Assembly (NCBI GenBank): GCA_018713505.1
Contig: DVOL01000022.1
Location: 1 to 16,825, forward strand
Source of the DNA: Faeciplasma avium
Lineage (GTDB): Bacteria > Bacillota > Clostridia > Oscillospirales > Ruminococcaceae
Length of the DNA stretch: 16,825 nt
Reading direction: 5' to 3'
Below are positions 13,892 to 16,825 of this stretch, one piece after another. Within the stretch, counting starts at the first letter, position 1, and the number at the start of each line of letters is the position of its first letter. The notes below the pieces were generated by a model that saw only the letters and a program-made list of their open reading frames with translations, was not told where the DNA came from and searched no databases. The position numbers and the translations under genes were made by a program.

Positions 13892-13955
13892 CAGCTCCCG
13901 GGAATAATTTTATAAAAGGGCTGATTTTTATCCCCGGGGAGCTGAAAATCCCTTT
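13892..13955 (-). terminator. Overlapping inverted repeats after the acyltransferase gene
   Basis: Two competing foldings lie just past the acyltransferase stop. CAGCTCCC (13892-13899) pairs perfectly with GGGAGCTG (13937-13944). Alternatively AAAGGG and ATTTT (13915-13920, 13924-13928) pair with AAAAT and CCCTTT (13945-13955) around a TCCCCGGGGA palindrome. The second form has a TTTTATAAAATT tract behind it on the minus strand and could be the terminator. No gene is seen in 13730-13958, which must also hold the lipoprotein promoter; I could not pick a convincing one. Confidence 0.45.
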
Positions 13956-13958
13956 ATA

Positions 13959-15275
13959 TTATACGGTTTCGGGAGCCTTATCCGGGCTTTTATCCGGGAC
14001 CCTTCTTTTTTGCTCGGCCCTTTCAAGCTTATACAGCTCCTCGGTGGCAAAGTGGAGCTTAGTAAGGCAGTTTTCGGCTGTCAGCGGGAATACAAAGTAG
14101 GTGTCGCTCAGGGTGCACAGGTCCAGAGCGTCCCCTCTGCCCTTGAAGTCGTACTCGATATGTACTGAGCGCATGGACGCCACGCTTCGGTGAAACTCGA
14201 AGCTCTGGCCGCTTTCAAGCTCGCCGGTCATGGTAAAGCCGTTGTAATCGTGGGTAAGCTCGACATTTCCTATAACCCTGAAGCCCTCGCTGGTGTTGAC
14301 TATCCTTTCAAGCCTTGCGCTGTCCTTAAAGGAATACTCGCCACGGAGTATCTCGTTTTTGACATTCTCCCTCTCCCAGCGGTACCAGTCCGGCACATGG
14401 GTAAAGATGTCCTCGCCGTTTTCCCTGTGGAGCTGACCGTAGACATCCATCTCCCAGGACGCCCTGCACTCCCTGCACCAGATTTTAGTGCCTCTTGAGG
14501 TGGTGGTGAACTCCCTGCCGCAGACAGGGCACTGGTATAGGATCCTGTGGATGTTCTGCGCTCTGAACACGGAGTCTATTGCGATTTTATTGTCCCTCTG
14601 ATAGGCGTAGTCGTCGTAGACAAACGCCTCCTCTATCCTTTCTTGAATCTCGTCGGCTGAGAGTCTTTTTACCTCCTCACGGGTGACAATCTGCCTAAAC
14701 TCCGCCTCGATGGGAAGCTTCCTGTAGGGATGCTTGCACCACTGCGGAGAGCGAAGAAAGTTGCCCTTAGAGATTCCTATTACTACCGGGCAGCCCGCCT
14801 TTTTTGCGAGCTTGCCGAGAGCGCCGTCTATCTGCTCGTTTATCCCGGCGAGGGAGTATCTTGCCTCGGGGTAGATGGTGCAGGAGATTTTCTGCCTTGT
14901 CAGCACCGAGAGTATATGCTTCACCACCGACATATCCTGGGTGAATTTCCTTTTATAGATTCCGCCGATTCCCCTCATCAGCCAGTTTCTGCCGATGAAC
15001 TCCTCCACCGAGATCACCCATGAGCATCTGTGCGGGAAGATTGCCTTGACGACAAGCGGGAAGTCGATAAAGGAGGCGTGGTTGCAGAGTATGAGGTACG
15101 GCGGCTTTAACCCCTCAAAGCCGACCTTTTTGACCCTTGCGCTGGCTAATAGGGACATCGACCAGGAGCCTCCCCACTCTATCGGCATGAGATAGGGGCG
15201 GGGCTTTTTAGGCTCGGCCTTGGTGTCTATAAGCTTTTTCGGATTGACTCTTTTTTCCTTTGACGATTTTGACAA
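13959..15275 (-). CDS. PlsC-type acyltransferase fused to a zinc ribbon
   Basis: The N-terminal half (about 45-230) is a 1-acyl-sn-glycerol-3-phosphate acyltransferase-like domain. It has the H(X)4D motif in CNHASFIDF (His66, Asp71) and YPEARYSLAG (Glu137, Arg139), a variant of the usual FPEGTRS. At about 249-270 is a zinc ribbon, CPVCGREF then CRECRASWEM, with Cys249, 252, 267 and 270. The remaining 165 residues are mixed strand and helix without a family I recognise. The start is a TTG at 15275 with GGGAG 6 nt upstream; no ATG fits. It may acylate lysophosphatidic acid or another lipid acceptor. It follows the radical SAM gene with a 20-nt gap. Confidence 0.85.
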   Translation of the reverse strand: MSKSSKEKRVNPKKLIDTKAEPKKPRPYLMPIEWGGSWSMSLLASARVKKVGFEGLKPPYLILCNHASFIDFPLVVKAIFPHRCSWVISVEEFIGRNWLMRGIGGIYKRKFTQDMSVVKHILSVLTRQKISCTIYPEARYSLAGINEQIDGALGKLAKKAGCPVVIGISKGNFLRSPQWCKHPYRKLPIEAEFRQIVTREEVKRLSADEIQERIEEAFVYDDYAYQRDNKIAIDSVFRAQNIHRILYQCPVCGREFTTTSRGTKIWCRECRASWEMDVYGQLHRENGEDIFTHVPDWYRWERENVKNEILRGEYSFKDSARLERIVNTSEGFRVIGNVELTHDYNGFTMTGELESGQSFEFHRSVASMRSVHIEYDFKGRGDALDLCTLSDTYFVFPLTAENCLTKLHFATEELYKLERAEQKRRVPDKSPDKAPETV

Positions 15276-15295
15276 TGAAATCTCCCTTTCCTATT

Positions 15296-16219
15296 TTATT
15301 TTGAGTAGTATTTTCCCTGGAAGCTCTCCCTTGCCGAAAGCTCCTTGGAGATTGAGTTGAGAACTGTCTTTTTGTCGGTCGACCACATCGGGGCGATTAG
15401 GGTTTTTCTGTCGCCGTCGCCTGTCAGCCTGCCGATTGCGGTGCTGGGAGGAAGAAGCTCCAGCTGGTCGCAGACTGTAGCCGTGTACTCATTTTTATCC
15501 ATCGGAGCAAGCCTCCCGTCAAGATACATTCTCTCGGCGGCGGTGCCCTTTATAATGTGAAGGAGATGGATTTTTATCTCGTAGGGATTAAGCCGGGCAA
15601 CATCCCCGGCGGTTTTGAGCATATCACGGCGGGTCTCCCCGGGAAGACCGTTTATTATATGGACGCAGACTCTTATCCCACGCTCGAAAAGAAGCCCGTA
15701 GCCTGTAAGGAACTCCCCGAAGGTATGCCCACGGTTGATTATCCCGGCTGTTATGTCACTGGAGCTTTGAAGCCCCAGCTCGACGGTGAGATAGGTCCTT
15801 TTTGAAATGCCGTAAAGGAGGTCGGCGATTTGGGGGGTTATGCAGTCCGCCCGTGTCGCTATGCTAAGCCCTACTGCCGGGAGCTTAAGACAGCTTTCGT
15901 AAATCTCGGACAGGGCTTCGGGGTCGGAGTAGGTGTTGGAGCCTGCCTGAAGATAGGCGATGTAATTAGTCTCCCCCCACTTTTTAAGGTAGAGAGCCTT
16001 TACGGCTTCAAACTGGCTGTAAAGGGACTCGCAGGGATTCCCCGCAAACTCGCCGGAGCACCGTCCCGAGCAGAATATGCAGCCTCCTATGCCCTTAGAG
16101 CCGTCCCGGTTGGGACAGCCAAGCCCGGCGTTCAGCGGGACCTTGACCGTCTTTTTGCCGAACTCCCGCTTTAAAACGCTGTCGAGGCTCAGATACCTCT
16201 TGCCGTCAGGGTATATCAC
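15296..16219 (-). CDS. TIGR01212/YhcC-family radical SAM protein
   Basis: This 307-residue protein binds a 4Fe-4S cluster through LGCPNRDGSKGIGGCIFC (Cys35, 47, 50), the widened CX11CX2C motif of the YhcC group. Other family marks are YLQAGSNTYSD, SIATRADCI, TVELGLQSSSD, HIINGLPGET and HLLHIIKGT. Such enzymes cleave S-adenosylmethionine to a radical; the YhcC substrate is not firmly known. The start is a GTG that overlaps the previous stop (GTGA), with only a weak ribosome site, so translation probably depends on the upstream gene. The length is normal. Confidence 0.93.
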   Translation of the reverse strand: MIYPDGKRYLSLDSVLKREFGKKTVKVPLNAGLGCPNRDGSKGIGGCIFCSGRCSGEFAGNPCESLYSQFEAVKALYLKKWGETNYIAYLQAGSNTYSDPEALSEIYESCLKLPAVGLSIATRADCITPQIADLLYGISKRTYLTVELGLQSSSDITAGIINRGHTFGEFLTGYGLLFERGIRVCVHIINGLPGETRRDMLKTAGDVARLNPYEIKIHLLHIIKGTAAERMYLDGRLAPMDKNEYTATVCDQLELLPPSTAIGRLTGDGDRKTLIAPMWSTDKKTVLNSISKELSARESFQGKYYSK

Positions 16220-16825
16220 GGCGAGGGAGTGCCCTGGGGTCCGTAGCCGGTGAAGCCGGGATAATAGGGCGGATTGGTTATGTAGGTCACGGAAGGCTCT
16301 TCCTCCTCCGGCTCGGGCGGCATTGTCTGGACGGTTTCCTCCGGCAGGAAATCCTGCTCCTCGCCTAGTTCGTCGTCTAAGACTATCTCCTCCTCGTCCT
16401 CGGGAGGGTCTGCCAGGGGAATATCCTCCGGCTCCGGCTCAGCTTCAGATTCCGGCTCCGGCTCAGCTTCAGATTCCGGCTCAGGCTCTGGCTCTGGCAC
16501 CGGCTCATAGCTTAGATACTCGGAGTAGGAGTAGGCTATATGCCCGCCGGTTATGACCCTTGCCCAGCCGTTTTCGTCGATATCTACGACGCTTACCTCC
16601 TCGCCACGGGTGAAATAGCCCAAAATAGCGTCCTCGGTGGAGGGTCCAAGCCTTATGTAAAGGGTGGCGGTGGTGTACATTGTAAAGGTCTCAAGCTGGC
16701 TTATATCAAGGTCTTCCTGAGTCTCGCCGTCAACAGGAGCCAGGGTGACCGAGCCGGAGTCCTCAGGAGCCTCGCTCTCGGGAGGCTGGGTGACCGACGG
16801 AGTCTCAGGCTCTGCGGGGGTCTCA
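16216..16825 (-). CDS. SH3-domain protein with acidic repeat tail, 5'-truncated by window edge
   Basis: The frame is open from its stop at 16216 to the window edge, about 202 residues. The visible N-terminal part is a Pro/Glu/Thr-rich linker (about 1-40). A bacterial SH3 domain follows (about 48-108): TATLYIRLGPSTEDAILGYF, then ENGWARVITGGHIAYSYSEY, the usual wall-binding type. The rest is a Pro/Glu tail with PEPESEAE repeated, encoded by a 24-bp tandem unit near 16435-16485. The ATG at 16680 lies inside the SH3 domain, so it is not the start. The missing N-terminus probably holds a signal peptide or membrane helix. It overlaps the YhcC-like gene by 4 nt. Confidence 0.8.
   Translation of the reverse strand, partial: ETPAEPETPSVTQPPESEAPEDSGSVTLAPVDGETQEDLDISQLETFTMYTTATLYIRLGPSTEDAILGYFTRGEEVSVVDIDENGWARVITGGHIAYSYSEYLSYEPVPEPEPEPESEAEPEPESEAEPEPEDIPLADPPEDEEEIVLDDELGEEQDFLPEETVQTMPPEPEEEEPSVTYITNPPYYPGFTGYGPQGTPSP
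16433..16484. repeat. 24-bp tandem repeat in the acidic tail of the SH3 protein
   Basis: A unit reading TCCGGCTCAGCTTCAGAT on the plus strand, with flanking TCCGGC, occurs twice in a row and then degenerates. It encodes the PEPESEAE repeats. Such units often vary in number between strains. Confidence 0.75.

Noticed and set aside
16216..16680. Start of the SH3 protein at the ATG at 16680
   Set aside because: This ATG is inside the SH3 domain, and the frame stays open upstream to the window edge.

Overview
The window reads as the chromosome of a Gram-positive Clostridia-type bacterium, most likely in the Oscillospiraceae/Ruminococcaceae neighbourhood. This is an inference from several signs: strong AGGAGG-type ribosome sites, the ylxM-ffh-rpsP-khpA-rimM-trmD order, an HPr with both His15 and Ser46, the short archaeal-type ProRS with a C-terminal zinc knuckle, and ftsEX followed by a coiled-coil murein hydrolase activator. 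No phage, IS element, CRISPR array, rRNA or tRNA was seen. All genes but two lie on the minus strand, so most of the window is transcribed right to left.

Right part (about 16825 to 13960, minus). A 5'-truncated gene encodes an SH3-domain protein with a long acidic Pro/Glu tail. It overlaps the YhcC-like radical SAM gene at GTGA, and a PlsC-type acyltransferase carrying a zinc ribbon follows. After a 229-nt gap with large inverted repeats comes a three-gene surface module (13729 to 10437): a lipoprotein resembling DUF4358, an AlgI/DltB-like MBOAT O-acyltransferase, and a DHHW/AlgJ-like membrane-anchored partner. Together they look like a machine that acylates an extracellular polymer.

Middle (8353 to 10301, plus). 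A sigma-A-like promoter drives a small membrane protein gene whose end overlaps the start of proS. Behind proS is a decayed second copy of its last 24 or so codons, then a strong terminator.

Left-middle (8301 to 4325, minus). A perfect TTGACA-17-TATAAT promoter, divergent from the proS promoter, leads into ylxM, ffh, rpsP, khpA, rimM and trmD. This is the protein-targeting, ribosome and tRNA-modification cluster. YlxM seems to use a CTG start. A clear intrinsic terminator separates khpA from rimM. TrmD departs from the usual glycine-rich segment.

Left (4222 to 1, minus). ptsH (HPr) has its own good promoter. A 418-nt gene-free stretch with several stable inverted repeats follows, then a PucR/CdaR-type regulator, then ftsE, ftsX and an EnvC/PcsB-like peptidoglycan hydrolase activator that runs off the window. 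The most promising unexplained signals are the structured stretch at 3609-3753, the proS tail duplication, the TrmD motif change, and the hairpin that buries the ribosome site of the MBOAT gene.
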